Source of the DNA: Ursus arctos
Taxonomy: Eukaryota > Chordata > Mammalia > Carnivora > Ursidae
Assembly: GCF_023065955.2 (NCBI RefSeq)
Contig: NW_026622786.1
Span: 44,688,938-44,752,937 of the forward strand
DNA length: 64,000 bases
Direction: 5' to 3'
Each line of letters starts with the position of its first letter. Position 1 is the stretch's first letter. The translations under genes were made by a program, and so were the position numbers. Below are positions 21,621 through 32,290 of the stretch, piece by piece. Under the pieces are notes generated by a model. It worked only from the letters and a program-made list of their open reading frames with translations, was not told the DNA's origin and searched no databases.

Positions 21621-22449
21621 GATCTAAAGAGTTTAATATCAAAAATAAAAATAAATGACTTAATTAAGTTTCAGAGTACATATATATATCTTATCTTGAA
21701 TCTTCTGCAATTGTATGTCTGCATATTCAGAATTAGTTTTTAATCTGTGTTGGTAATTTATGATTTATTCTTATGACATGCTCTGTAAAAAATTATGGCA
21801 GTGCATGTGTTTAAATTTGTACTAAGTGGATCGTAATGATTTGTTTTGTTCTTGTTTTTGAAGTAATAAATTGTCTTCAGAAAATACTCCATTTTGTTTT
21901 AAAAATTATTCTTCAGATGAGAACTATCTGATCCTGCTAAAGCTCTGTACATGTCTGGTAATGAACCCTTGTATCTAACTTACGGTTAATAAAAAACCCA
22001 AGATGAACTTGGCTTATCAGTGTGTCTTGGATGTTTATTTTGATTTGCAGCATCACATTTGAAATCCAATTGGAAGCATCACTCGTAATCAAAGCACTTT
22101 TAGTAGGTGTGACAAATGCATTTTAACAAAATTGTACCCATGTATTACTTGGCGAAATATTATTTTGCTTAGGAATTAACACTGCAATTCTGTTTCACAG
22201 TTTATCCATGTAATTTGGGTTTTTACATGTCTTGCAGTTCCTTTTATCCTAAAGTAGGTTTGAGTTTATTAGCTGGTTTCACATAGTCTTGTTTATAGAC
22301 CTATCACTATCACTTCTAAGTGCTTCTCAGATTATGTTCCTTTTTTATGTCTGTCAAACTACATTTCCACATAAATGAAAACTCTGAAGTTGCTAGAATT
22401 CTTTGCCTGTTTATCGTCAGCCTGCTGGTTAACTAAATGAGGAGCCCTG
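21621..22449. other. Intergenic AT-rich sequence, unrecognised
   Basis: Contains AATAAA hexamers (for example near 21986) but no upstream gene is evident, so I do not call an mRNA end here. Confidence 0.45.
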
Positions 22450-23730
22450 TTTTCCAGCTTTGTTCCACCCAGTGGTAGGCAATTTCTCTGGAATTTTTAT
22501 TTCACAATGAAGAAAACACTAAGCTGTTTATACTTACAAATTTATTTGAATCCTTTGTCTTCATCTCCTGTTTCATTGGACGTGATGACCACCTGCTTAT
22601 TAAGCGTTCATTCCTCTGTGTTTTCTCTGGGTCGCTTGGCTCTGGGCTCTTCATGAGCTTTGCTCCATCAAGTATTCCCCGAATCCTGGAGCTTCATCCT
22701 CTCCCTACACATGTAAACACCTCAAATTCTTTCCTATCCTGACTTCTAAAAACAATGTTCTCCTGATACCCCTGCTCCCTTCTTAGTTTCCTATGTAAAC
22801 CTCTCTTCTTCCACTCACCTTTAAAATGTCGGCATGCCTTACTTTTGGTCTTGTTTTCTCTGTACATTACTCTTTTTTTTATAATAATATTTTTTATTAT
22901 ATTTTGTTAGTCACCATACAGTACATCCCTGGTTTCTGATGTAAAGTTCGGTGATTCATTAGTTGAGTATAACACCCAGTGCACCATGCAATACGTGCCC
23001 TCCTTACTACCCATCACCAGCCTATCCCATTCCCCCACCCCCCTCCCCTCTGAAGCCCTCAGTTTGTTTCTCATAGTCCATAGTCTCTCATGCTTCATTC
23101 CCCCTTCTGATTACCCCCCCTTTCTTTATCCCTTTCTTCCCCTACCGATCTTCCTAGTTCTTATGTTCCATAGATGAGAGAAACCATATGATAATTGTCT
23201 TTCTCTGTTTGACTTATTTCACTTAGCATTATCTCTGTACATTACTCTTGACTGGCATCAGAGCCCAGGCATCAATATCTCCTTTGTATCCTCAAACCTT
23301 TTTCTCCACCTGTTCTGAGGCCCATATATGGACCGTCCACTGGACAGTGCTTGCATGTTCCACAAACATCTCAGAGTCGGTATGTCCAGAATTGAATTCT
23401 TCCCTAGCTCAGTGAATGATGACGGCTTGGACCTGGATACGCAAGTCCAGCGGTCATTTTCGATTCTTCCGTCTCCGTTATCCCCAGTACTGCAACCTGT
23501 TGGCCACAAACTTGAATGGCATCTAGTCTGTGTACCTACAGAACCTGACTCGATGTCAGTGCCTGGGTCTCGGCCCTCATTGCTTCCTGCTTGGTCTCCG
23601 TCATGGCATTCTTACTGGCTGCTTATCCTTTATTCTTGCCCTACTTTGAATCCATTGGGCCATTCAAAGTGGCCACACAGTACCAGAGTGATCTTTGTGA
23701 AATGTCTGATTAAAATCTCCTAATGTGTGG
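22450..23730 (+). repeat. L2 LINE, + strand, split by a young L1
   Basis: L2 coding-region relics before and after the L1 (CACATGTAAACACCTCAAAT; CAGAGTCGGTATGTCCAGAA; CAGTACCAGAGTGATCTTTG; CTGATTAAAATCTCCTAATG). Confidence 0.65.
22875..23231 (-). mobile_element. Young 5'-truncated L1, minus strand, 18-bp target duplication
   Basis: The reverse of a carnivore L1 3' end (TTTTGTTAGTCACCATACAG, GTGCCCTCCTTACTACCCAT, ACTTATTTCACTTAGCATTA). It is flanked by a perfect TCTCTGTACATTACTCTT at 22857-22874 and 23232-23249. It inserted into the L2. Confidence 0.93.
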
Positions 23731-23786
23731 GATTAAGTTGAGGACAGAATGGGTTGCAGCTAGTCCAGCTGGCAGAGGAACTAGCT

Positions 23787-23846
23787 GGGGGGGGGGGGGC
23801 GGCAGGGGGAGCCTTTCCCACTGGGGGAGGGGGGTGGGGGGGAGGG
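23787..23846 (+). repeat. G-rich tract with a G-quadruplex motif
   Basis: G13 at 23787-23799. At 23823-23846 four G-runs of 5, 6, 7 and 3 are separated by single bases A, T and A. This meets the G3+N1-7 rule with one-base loops. Confidence 0.85.
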
Positions 23847-23849
23847 CAT

Positions 23850-24939
23850 ATATGCCAAGAGTAGGGAGCTCAGAGCTAAGCCTTCAGGATCTCGTGAGTC
23901 TCAAACGTGTGAAGACAGCACATGGAATTTCAGGCCCTACTAAATACGATAACCCCCCAGAGTAAAGTCTTCCTTGACCACCCTAATCAGAGTTAGGCAC
24001 CCTTCCTCTCCGCCCCTAGAATAAATCTGAACGCTTGCCACCCTGCTTAGGGTATTAAATTCTTTTTAGAAGAAGACGGGTTACACACACACACAGCACT
24101 CAAACATAGAAACAAAAAAGCACACCTCACACTGTTGCAATTTACTATTTATTTGCCTGCTTTCCTGACTAGAGTGGTGTGTATTTGTTGAGTGAAGGGA
24201 CTCTGTCTTTCATTTCCTAAACCTGTCTTTGTGCCTCACTGGTGGAGGGAACTTAGCAAACATTTATTGACTAAGTTAATAAATATTTATTATGCACTGA
24301 TTTGTGGAATGTACCTTAACTTCTGCATGACAGTGTATTCAGAATGCATTTGTAAAGTAAAAATTCTGAGGTTTTACCAAGGAATGGGGAATTTGCAACC
24401 AGTGGGTCCTAGCTCTGTGCCCATTTTTGCTAGAGGCCTGTCAGAAGCTGACTGGGGGACAGGGGTGCTCAGAAGAAAAGTGGCAGCCACAAGACCAGAG
24501 AAAGAGCCATGGTCTAGACAGCTCTGGATCCCCCAGCAATATTGGGGAAGAGTTTTCAGGGAGCTGGATGCCCTAGACCAGACATTAGACTCACTGAAAT
24601 AATCGAATATGTGTTATTACTATTACTGTGACCTCATTTGCTTTACCCCCAGCCCCTTACGATGAGGACTGGGGACATTTAAGTTAACACACCTTTCTCA
24701 AGTGATCAGAGGTAGTTTAAAGTCCTTTTGGTAAAAATTTTGATTATACTGCTCTGTGACTGCATTCAGTCCTTCCGTTCATTTGATCCCTTGTTGCTCA
24801 GGCCCTTCGCCTGAAGCAGGCCTCACATTGCACCAGGCCTAGGTGGTCACTGGAATACCCTGAACTGGTGGGAACCACCGTCCTTGTACAGAATCACTCA
24901 GCGAAGCCTAACCCCGCATCAAACCTGTACTCAGCCCCC
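23850..24939. other. Intergenic, mostly unrecognised
   Basis: A short reverse MIR relic is possible at about 24655-24730, and a short (AC)n near 24083. No gene. Confidence 0.45.
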
Positions 24940-25095
24940 AGTTTCCAACCTTACAGGCACCACTTCACTTCATCTACCCAAGCTCTAGCCTGTCAAATGT
25001 AGCATTTGCGGCCGAGCATTCTCTCATTTGCCCTTCAAACCCAGAACTTTCTTCCTGTACTCCTCCATGCCATATATGCCCCATTTATTACCCTT
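24940..25095 (+). repeat. L2 fragment
   Basis: CACTTCACTTCATCTACCCA, CAAACCCAGAACTTTCTTCC; typical but diverged L2 wording. Confidence 0.45.
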
Positions 25096-25985
25096 TCTGC
25101 AGATACACTCAGAAATTAAGCGTTTGATTAATTATAAGATGATCTTTATATATCCCCGGTGAAGTATTTGGAAGATGAGCAAGGCATTTTTCCCTCTGGA
25201 AGGTGGGTAGAATGTGGGAGCAGCAATGAATCAGATGTCACTCAAACCATTAATGAAAGCAAATTGCTATAAACCACATGATGGGGAGGAACGTGGAGTG
25301 GCTGAAGCTTAGTGTGATAAGAAGTTGCTAATCAGGAGGAGTGAATGTTTTCATCTTTTGATTTAACTTTTTTGCTTGAATTTAGGTTGAGGTGGGGAAT
25401 TAAAACCTAACGCAATGCTGTAGAGGACAGACATTCAAGTGTCTGAGGTGTGAAGGATTGTAGTGGCAGGTTAGGTTTTCCTACCTGTAAACTTGGCTAT
25501 ATCAGGGTCTACTGATAGTGCCATTTATATTGATTATGAATATTTTTTTAACGTTTTTATTTTTCCCATAAAGACAACTTTTATTTTTTTTCTTTACGTA
25601 TCTATTTTGGATATACCTTACATATAGATTAAGAGAAAATGAGGATTTGGAAAGCAGAGTATCCCTTTCATTACAATTTCTTTTTACATAACCTTTTCAA
25701 ACTGGATTCAGATAACTACCTGTCTCTCCTATCAAAGGAGAAGGGTTCTGCACCTTAAAACAGGCAAAAAAGGCTTTTAGAAAATAAAATATTTTAAATT
25801 GATCCATTACAGTTTTTCTGTTTCCTGAGTACATTGGGAAGTGGGAAAAAAGACAGGAGGAGGGGGAAATGGTACTTCAAACAACCTGACTATAATAGCC
25901 TTACTTAGGTTTAGTATACTATTTATATTTTTTCTCGAGACAGGTACAAAGGAGTTCAAGTGCTCTGTGTGCCTGCTTTTCCATA
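25096..25985. other. Intergenic, unrecognised
   Basis: AT-rich single-copy-looking sequence. Nothing named. Confidence 0.5.
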
Positions 25986-26046
25986 CCACACACACACGTA
26001 CACATACACATATACATTTATGTATACACACACATACATATGAATG

Positions 26047-26077
<31 letters not shown>

Positions 26078-26079
26078 AT
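25986..26079. repeat. Opposed (CA)n / (TG)n microsatellite
   Basis: A (CA/TA)-rich half runs to about 26036, followed by a (TG)n half to 26078. Almost entirely alternating pyrimidine and purine, and roughly self-complementary. Confidence 0.9.
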
Positions 26080-26246
26080 TTAACTTCCAGTAATCCTGGC
26101 CAGTGTTTATCTAAACTCTTTGAGGCGTGTGAAGTCCCAGTTATGCAACATAACCCTGGGCAACCACAAACAAGACTGGAGCACATCTCCCAGATATAAT
26201 ACTTGTTTATCAAGTATTATTACAAATAATGCTGTGTCCCACATAT

Positions 26247-26286
26247 CACACACACACACACACACACACACAGATATATATATATA
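26247..26286. repeat. (CA)n(TA)n microsatellite
   Basis: About 13 CA units followed by GATATATATATATA. Confidence 0.9.
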
Positions 26287-27259
26287 ATGTATATTATGGA
26301 TATCTATTTAATTTGAAGTTTAAACTGTATCGCGGAAGAACGCACAGAGATACGTAAACATCTTGGTGCGTTAACTGTAAATTGCAGATTTAACATTTGG
26401 ATCCGTACAACTTGATATAAGCTTTATACACTGTCAAAGCTCAGCTCTGGCACCTGCCATCTTGCTTCAAAGAAAATCTCACTTTGGATGGTTAAGAGGA
26501 AAAAAACATGGAATTTTAAAGAAAATAAAAGTAAAACCGATCAATTAAAACGTTTGTTTACCTTTATTATTTTATTTGAATGAAACAAGCATCCAACCCT
26601 CTAAACCTTACTTGATTTTAGCTTAAAAACCTTTAACAGCCTAATTCTTAAACTTATATTTTAAATATAGAAAGTACATAACACAGGTAAGTATTAATTT
26701 TTAAATGTCAGTTCAACTTAGTAGGAAAAAAGCAATTGATGTGCTTCAGTAATAACTTCCACTTGTTTTTAACTTGTTTTATTAAAGCTTGCAATTCTGT
26801 TTAATTGGCATGTAATTTAATTGCCACGTAAGTTATTTAATTATATGCTATAAATGGAAAATGTTGTTTATAGGCAATCACATCTCTTTTGTTAAAATCT
26901 GGAATACTAGATCTCCCTCTATCTTGTGTTTATATTATTTCTTCATGCTGATTATTTGCATTGCATGATTGAGTTATATCACCTATTAAATTGATTTTGC
27001 TATTGTTCATAGTGGGGTGTATATGTGTGTGTTTGTATTTTTTATTATATTTCAGTAATCCAGAGAGCCAAAATTTAACCTACTTTATTAACAAAAAGAA
27101 AGGCCCAGAAGTTTCCTTCTTTATGGAAAGTACAATGTCATGCTATCCATCCAGCTTAGCACGCCCTACCCTCCACTCTTGCCCAATTCTAACACATTAC
27201 TTCTACTTGGAAGACTGTGCTGACCCCACTAATAGGTTAGATGGCTTTTCTCTGAGTTC
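26287..27259. other. Intergenic AT-rich sequence, unrecognised
   Basis: No gene or repeat identified. Confidence 0.5.
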
Positions 27260-27520
27260 CTTTAGCAGAATAAGTAATACAGAGTTAGACAGACCTAGAC
27301 CTGGTCTAGTCTTCCTCTTTCACTAGTATGACAACCTTGGGCCTTCATAGCTTCAAGTTTCATGGTTCTAAATCAGGGATAATAGTTACCTTACTGGTCG
27401 TTCTAAAAAATATATTAGATGCATCTTTCTGTGCTTTGCATGATGCTGGCATATAAAAAGCCTGCAAAGAAACCTAGCTCCCTTCCATTAAATACTCAAT
27501 AAATATATGTTGAATGAACG
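27260..27520 (+). repeat. MIR SINE
   Basis: CAGACCTAGACCTGGTC, TATGACAACCTTGGGCC, then AAATACTCAATAAATATATG at the tail. Confidence 0.6.
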
Positions 27521-27542
27521 GATGGATTACAGTTTTGTGGGT

Positions 27543-27600
27543 TTTTTCCAGCTTTATTGAACTATAATTGACAATAATTATCAACTGACTTGTCTGACTC
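27543..27600 (-). repeat. L1 3'-UTR scrap, minus strand
   Basis: TTTTTTCCAGCTTTATTGAA and CTATAATTGACAATAAT match the reverse of an L1MA-like 3' end. A fuller copy lies at 63186 onward. Confidence 0.6.
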
Positions 27601-27754
27601 CCACTGCTCTGTTTATCCAGGGATCCATGGGTGGTCTTCTGTTCTTGAAAGGTAGAGAACAGTACCTGCCACGTAGTATGTGGTTGGTAAATTGATTAGA
27701 AACCTCTAGCTTGCCCATCTGACTAAAAACCTAATAAATACTTCAAATAAACAT

Positions 27755-28265
27755 CATTCATTTAACATATTTGTTAAGCCCCTACTCTGAACCAGGTACT
27801 GTTCCACGGCCTGCTTCTACGTCAGTGACAGCCTGTGGTTTCATAGCATTTGGATTTTAGTGGAGAGAGGCAATGATAAACAGGTTAAGTACATGGACTG
27901 TTGAGTGATGATAAGAGCTATGCAGAGAACTAATGCAGAGTAAAGGGCAAGAGAATATTGAGAGCAGGTGCTATTTTATGTAGTGTGGTCAGGGAAACCT
28001 TCCTAGGAAGGTGATATTTGAACGAGGGACCTAAAGGAAATGAGGGAGTCAGTGGGGCAGATAGATATCTGGACACAGCTTTCCGGGCAGAAGGAGTAGC
28101 AGGTGCAAAAGCCTTGAGGAAGGAACATCTGGAGTGTGTTTCAGGAAGAGCAAGGTGCTCTGACTGCGGTGGAATGAGGAAGTAGGAGGGTAACAGAGGT
28201 TAACACCAGCAAGGTAACAGGGAGCCTTGCAGATCAGTGGATGTGTTTAGATGGAAATCTGAGTT
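27755..28265 (-). repeat. L2 LINE 3' part, minus strand
   Basis: TAAGCCCCTACTCTGAACCA, GGTGATATTTGAACGAGGGA, GGAGTAGCAGGTGCAAAAGC and CTTGAGGAAGGAAC match the reverse of L2. Confidence 0.8.
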
Positions 28266-28949
28266 AGATGGAAAAAAATGTATCCATTAGCATTTGGATA
28301 CAGAAGTAAAAACGCTCTGCTACCTAAAGCAGAATGTAGTTTATACAGGGAGTAAGTATATGCCCTTGTCTGATAGTCAGTGGACACAGTGCATTCCTTA
28401 GATTTATTTTGACAGCAAGGGAAATCATGGCCTCTTTGGCATTATATTTAATTTCAATTTATAATTATAGCTGTTCATCTAAAAATTTCAAACCTTCCTT
28501 TGAAAACACATTATAGTGATCCAGATTTCCCAAGGCCCTGGGTGTGTTTTTATGGGAGTATTTAAGCACTGTTGATACAAATTGGTGTCTCTGGGCCCTT
28601 GTTTCCAAATTGCATTCATTAAATGTTTTCAGGTGCGATCAATATTTTTTGAAAGTCTCCAAATGTAGTTTGTAAAATTGCATGCTTGGATTGTGGAGCA
28701 ATTATCCTCTCCTATGTTGAGAAATATTTTAACTCTTTCCTAAGACCACATACCAAGAGAAGGAAGACATCTACATTAAAAGGTGAGGCTTTCTCTCTTT
28801 GTTTAAGGAAAAGAAATATTCCTTTTATTTTGGGCCATATAAGCATAAAACATAATCCTTCTCTTTTTTTCAGAGTCCACATTTAAACGTGCTCTCCTAC
28901 TGGCTGGTGCCCTCACCTAAACACTTTGTACTCCACCCGTCCACATTCC
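28266..28949. other. Intergenic, unrecognised
   Basis: No feature supported. Confidence 0.5.
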
Positions 28950-29480
28950 CTGCCCAGTTCAGGTGCTCTTCAATTTTAACAGCTTCCTACTTGACCAGAA
29001 CTTTTAACTAGTCTTCCTCCCTCCCTCCACCCTGGAGCCAGGCTGATTTTTCTAGTGGGAAAATCTGATCCTATCACATACGTCATGCTTACATCTTCCA
29101 GTGGGTAACTGCAGCCGGGATCATCGAACCCACACCTTAAGCTGAGCTTCCAAAGCCCTTTTGGGTTGAGGTCCCATGTGGTCTCTAGCCACAGCTCTCT
29201 CTGTGCTGTCTTCTCCAGGTCCCTGCTCAGGAAACACGCATTCAGCCTTGCACACCTGCTGTCCCCTTCCTTTCCCATGTGCGGCACCGTCTCCACTGCA
29301 TGCCCACTTCCTACCTTGTTGCCTCACAAAAACTGCTCAGCCTTCAAGACTTCAGCATCCCTGCCTCTGTGAGGCCGTCCTTGATCCACGAGGGTGGGTT
29401 GGAATCTTCAGGAACACCCAACCTCACTCTGAAGTGCTGACATCCTTGATTGTAATCTCTATAAATAGGTGTGAAGATAA
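28950..29480 (+). repeat. L2 LINE, + strand
   Basis: GCCAGGCTGATTTTTCTAGT, CTTCCAGTGGGTAACTGCAG, CCTGTCTCTGTGAGGCCGTCC-like wording. Overlapping open frames on both strands here are L2 relics. Confidence 0.65.
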
Positions 29481-29532
29481 GAGAGATTTCGTCCCCAGGA
29501 GGTGGTTAGATTGTTGAATGTAAGAATCAGGA

Positions 29533-29552
29533 CCCCCCCCCCCCCCCCCCCC
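29533..29552. repeat. C20 homopolymer
   Basis: Twenty consecutive C on the + strand, ending CCGCGTC. Unusual in an otherwise AT-rich area and prone to assembly error. Confidence 0.95.
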
Positions 29553-30384
29553 GCGTCAGTAGCCCCAGGACCTGTGGCAGAGCCTGGGGCAACACCAGGT
29601 ATTCACAAAAGATGGGTTTGTTGGAATAAAAGCTCTCTGGAGGGCCCTTGTCTGAATCCGTTTTTTGCTGCTGTTGACGATATGCAGTTCGTTCCTCACC
29701 AGAAGGTGTCACACTAACTCTACGTTTTCAGCACCGTTTTTGGCTTTCCAGCTTTGCTCTAACATATTAATTGGGTTGTTATGGGAAGGAGATGATAATT
29801 TAGGCACTGTTTACAGAATAAAACTGATTTAACCTTCAGTTTTTCTGTGAACGTTTTTTTCCAAACCCAGCGTTCCAACTGAAATTGCCAAAGTAAAAGG
29901 GAAGACTTCAAATTTAAAAAATGATGAGAGTGAAATAAAAATTCAAGATAGGGCATCAAGGGAAGAACACAGGAAAAATGCGAAGCACAAAATCAACACC
30001 TCGGGATGGTAATGGCCCGATAATAGCTACAGCTACACGACTGTTTCTTTCCATCTCAAGCAAAACGCAAATTGTGTTCGGTATTTGAGCAAAAGTGCTG
30101 AAAGGAAAAACAAGGCCCGGAATGAAATGTGCCTTGTTTGTAGGGCTTCTCTAACTTTGAAGAGCTCAAGATCCTGCGTAAGGGACTCTTAATCATGGAT
30201 CCGTGAACATTACACACGCAGCGCTTTTACACCCAGAACCGGAGGAGCCGGAGAAGCGAACAGGAGAGGAAACGTGAGGACGTGATAAATGCTCTTGAGG
30301 GTACGAAGACGTTAAGTGAAGAGAGGTTTTTTTAAAAATAAGATAGAAGGTGCCCAAGTCTACGTCACTGAATACTTGCAGCTC
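29553..30384. other. Intergenic, unrecognised
   Basis: No gene or named repeat. Frames around 29502-29717 span the C20 tract and are not credible coding. Confidence 0.5.
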
Positions 30385-30560
30385 AGAGCAATAAGAGAGG
30401 TAGAGAGTCATTGGAATCGGCAGATCCGGGTTGTAAGATGTACTAGCCGTGTGACCGAGGGCCCCGTAGGTCTGACCTCTCAGGCCACCCGTGTTTCCAA
30501 ACATAAAGCTTATCTCCACTGTGAGTGTCAAATAAGATAACGCCTGTGAACACAATTCGT
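30385..30560 (+). repeat. MIR SINE (partial)
   Basis: CAGATCCGGGTTGTAAGATG, TAGCCGTGTGACCGAGGGC, CAAATAAGATAACGCCTG. Confidence 0.65.
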
Positions 30561-32059
30561 GTTCTTTAAAATGCTACATTAACGTAAAGCAGGCTTACGG
30601 GAGAGAAGTGAAGGTAACGTGTATTGAGCGTTTCCCTGTGGCAGGTGAGTGCTGGGCACACACATAAACACGCCTTTGATTTCTTCCAGTGGAGCGAGAC
30701 TCTCCCAGTCAAGGAGCTGCAGCCACAGCCCTCTCCTGCCCATGTCCCCTTTCTTTCTTGGCCCTGTCACCCTGTTCCAGGAAATATCCCTTAGGTAGGG
30801 AAATCATGGCTATTGTTACCCGTCCCTAAACATTGAAGCATCTTCACAAGGGCTGAGTTTTATTAGAACTGGTAGTTTTTGGCTTCCAGGTGTTGTGGTA
30901 GTGCTGAGTTAGAATTGGTGCTTCTAAGAAAGCTCTAGCTGTGTTTGCCAACAAATGCCTGGTGGAAGCTTTCTTTTGAAGGAAAAAGACGTAAAAGAAT
31001 GTCCCATCAGATCAAGAATGCATATGCCTTTTAGACCTTATCGGGTGAATAGATGAGACTGTTTTTCCTGAAAAGGTTTCTTCTATTACAGGGTAAAACC
31101 AATTTTGGAAGATAGCACTTTGATACAGCAGGAATAACCTTGCCCTGGATGTGCTCTCAATAAATGTTTACCAAATAAATTAAGATTAGCCCCGATACCT
31201 GACAATATTAGCAATCTGTATTTCTAAGGTTATTGGTTTCAATACATGGACAGAATTATAACTTGTTTAGTAGTTTGTGATTTCCATTCCAGAAATAATT
31301 GGATTTGGACAGGCAAAATAGGTTTTCTTGCCTGTACGTATTTTTGGATGCACTGGAGTCAAGAGGGTTATTATTCTAATGAATATCATGTAGCCTGGGT
31401 AAAAAAGAAGTAGCAAAAAAATAAATAAAATAGTGAAAGAGTAAGGAAATTCCAAGATCTTACTCAGCTTAAGGTGGAGAAAGCGAACCCTACAGCAGTA
31501 TGTGTCCTCAACTCGACCCTTTTATTTGTCCTTAGCCTTTATAACCTATATAAATAGGTTATATTTGAGGTATTTGCTGCTAAAAGAAACCGAATAATGC
31601 AAGAAATTAAACTTACATCCTAAAAAAATCGTAGGAGTTTGGATCAGTATCACATAAACACTGTTGGAATATTAGCAATCTATGCAACGGATTATAACTC
31701 CCACAGATTTTCTTGTTCACTTCTGCAAAATTTCATTATTTCCGTGACTGTTGAACTGAAACTATCGCCAGTTACTAAAAGGCAGGGCAAATATTATGTC
31801 AATTGCTGATTAGTAGCTCTACTCCTTGACAAGTTTACCAGTGTTGCTATTTGATGTTTTCTGCACAGTGGAATTAATGTTCTTCCAGGAGGCAATGGTA
31901 ATGAACTAAACTTCACATCCACCGAGGAGACCGGACAGCAGGGCAGTCTTTGCACTTTGGTCTTTATCTGTAATCAGATGCTTTATCTCCAAAAATCCTG
32001 TCTGTCAAGTTCCCCCAAATAAGCTGGATTTATTAATACGGGTTGTTACTTCTTGTTCC
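30561..32059. other. Intergenic, mostly unrecognised
   Basis: Holds a 9-bp perfect hairpin at 31541-31562. Otherwise nothing supported. Confidence 0.5.
31541..31562. repeat. Perfect 9-bp inverted repeat, 4-base spacer
   Basis: ATAACCTAT (31541-31549), ATAA, ATAGGTTAT (31554-31562). Confidence 0.85.
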
Positions 32060-32290
32060 GATAATGAGCTGCACTACTGGTGGTTGCTCAAAGAACCACA
32101 GAAAAGCAGAGCAGAAGACCTGTCATTAGAGAGCGGACTACATAGGCAGTGGGAATTGGATATGGCTTTTAACTCCATGCCATCGATGGTAATTTTTGGT
32201 TGCTTGCCTGATTTGCCTGGGGCAACTAAAAACATCACCTGAGCTTTATTCAGGCTAATTGTCAGCCTGTACAGAGGTGCCACATTTGAG
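32060..32290 (-). pseudogene. Fossil RTE-class LINE reverse transcriptase (MamRTE-like)
   Basis: The minus-strand reading contains LTISLNKAQVMFLVAPGKSG, then KQPKITIDGMELKAI. RTE-type LINE polymerases carry a closely similar stretch after the catalytic fingers: LTIS.KKT.VM...APG, P.I.I/V.G..L..V. The frame decays downstream, where the expected YLGSTLS is only suggested by CSPLSNDRS. It is an ancient broken copy in the intergenic region. L2 and L1 do not have this stretch. The family name is inferred from memory. Confidence 0.55.

Noticed and set aside
21986..21995. AATAAA near 21986 as a distal CRYZ poly(A) site
   Set aside because: It is 4.6 kb beyond a good signal at 17394 and separated from it by an LTR-like repeat, MIR and L1. 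Transcription this far is unsupported.
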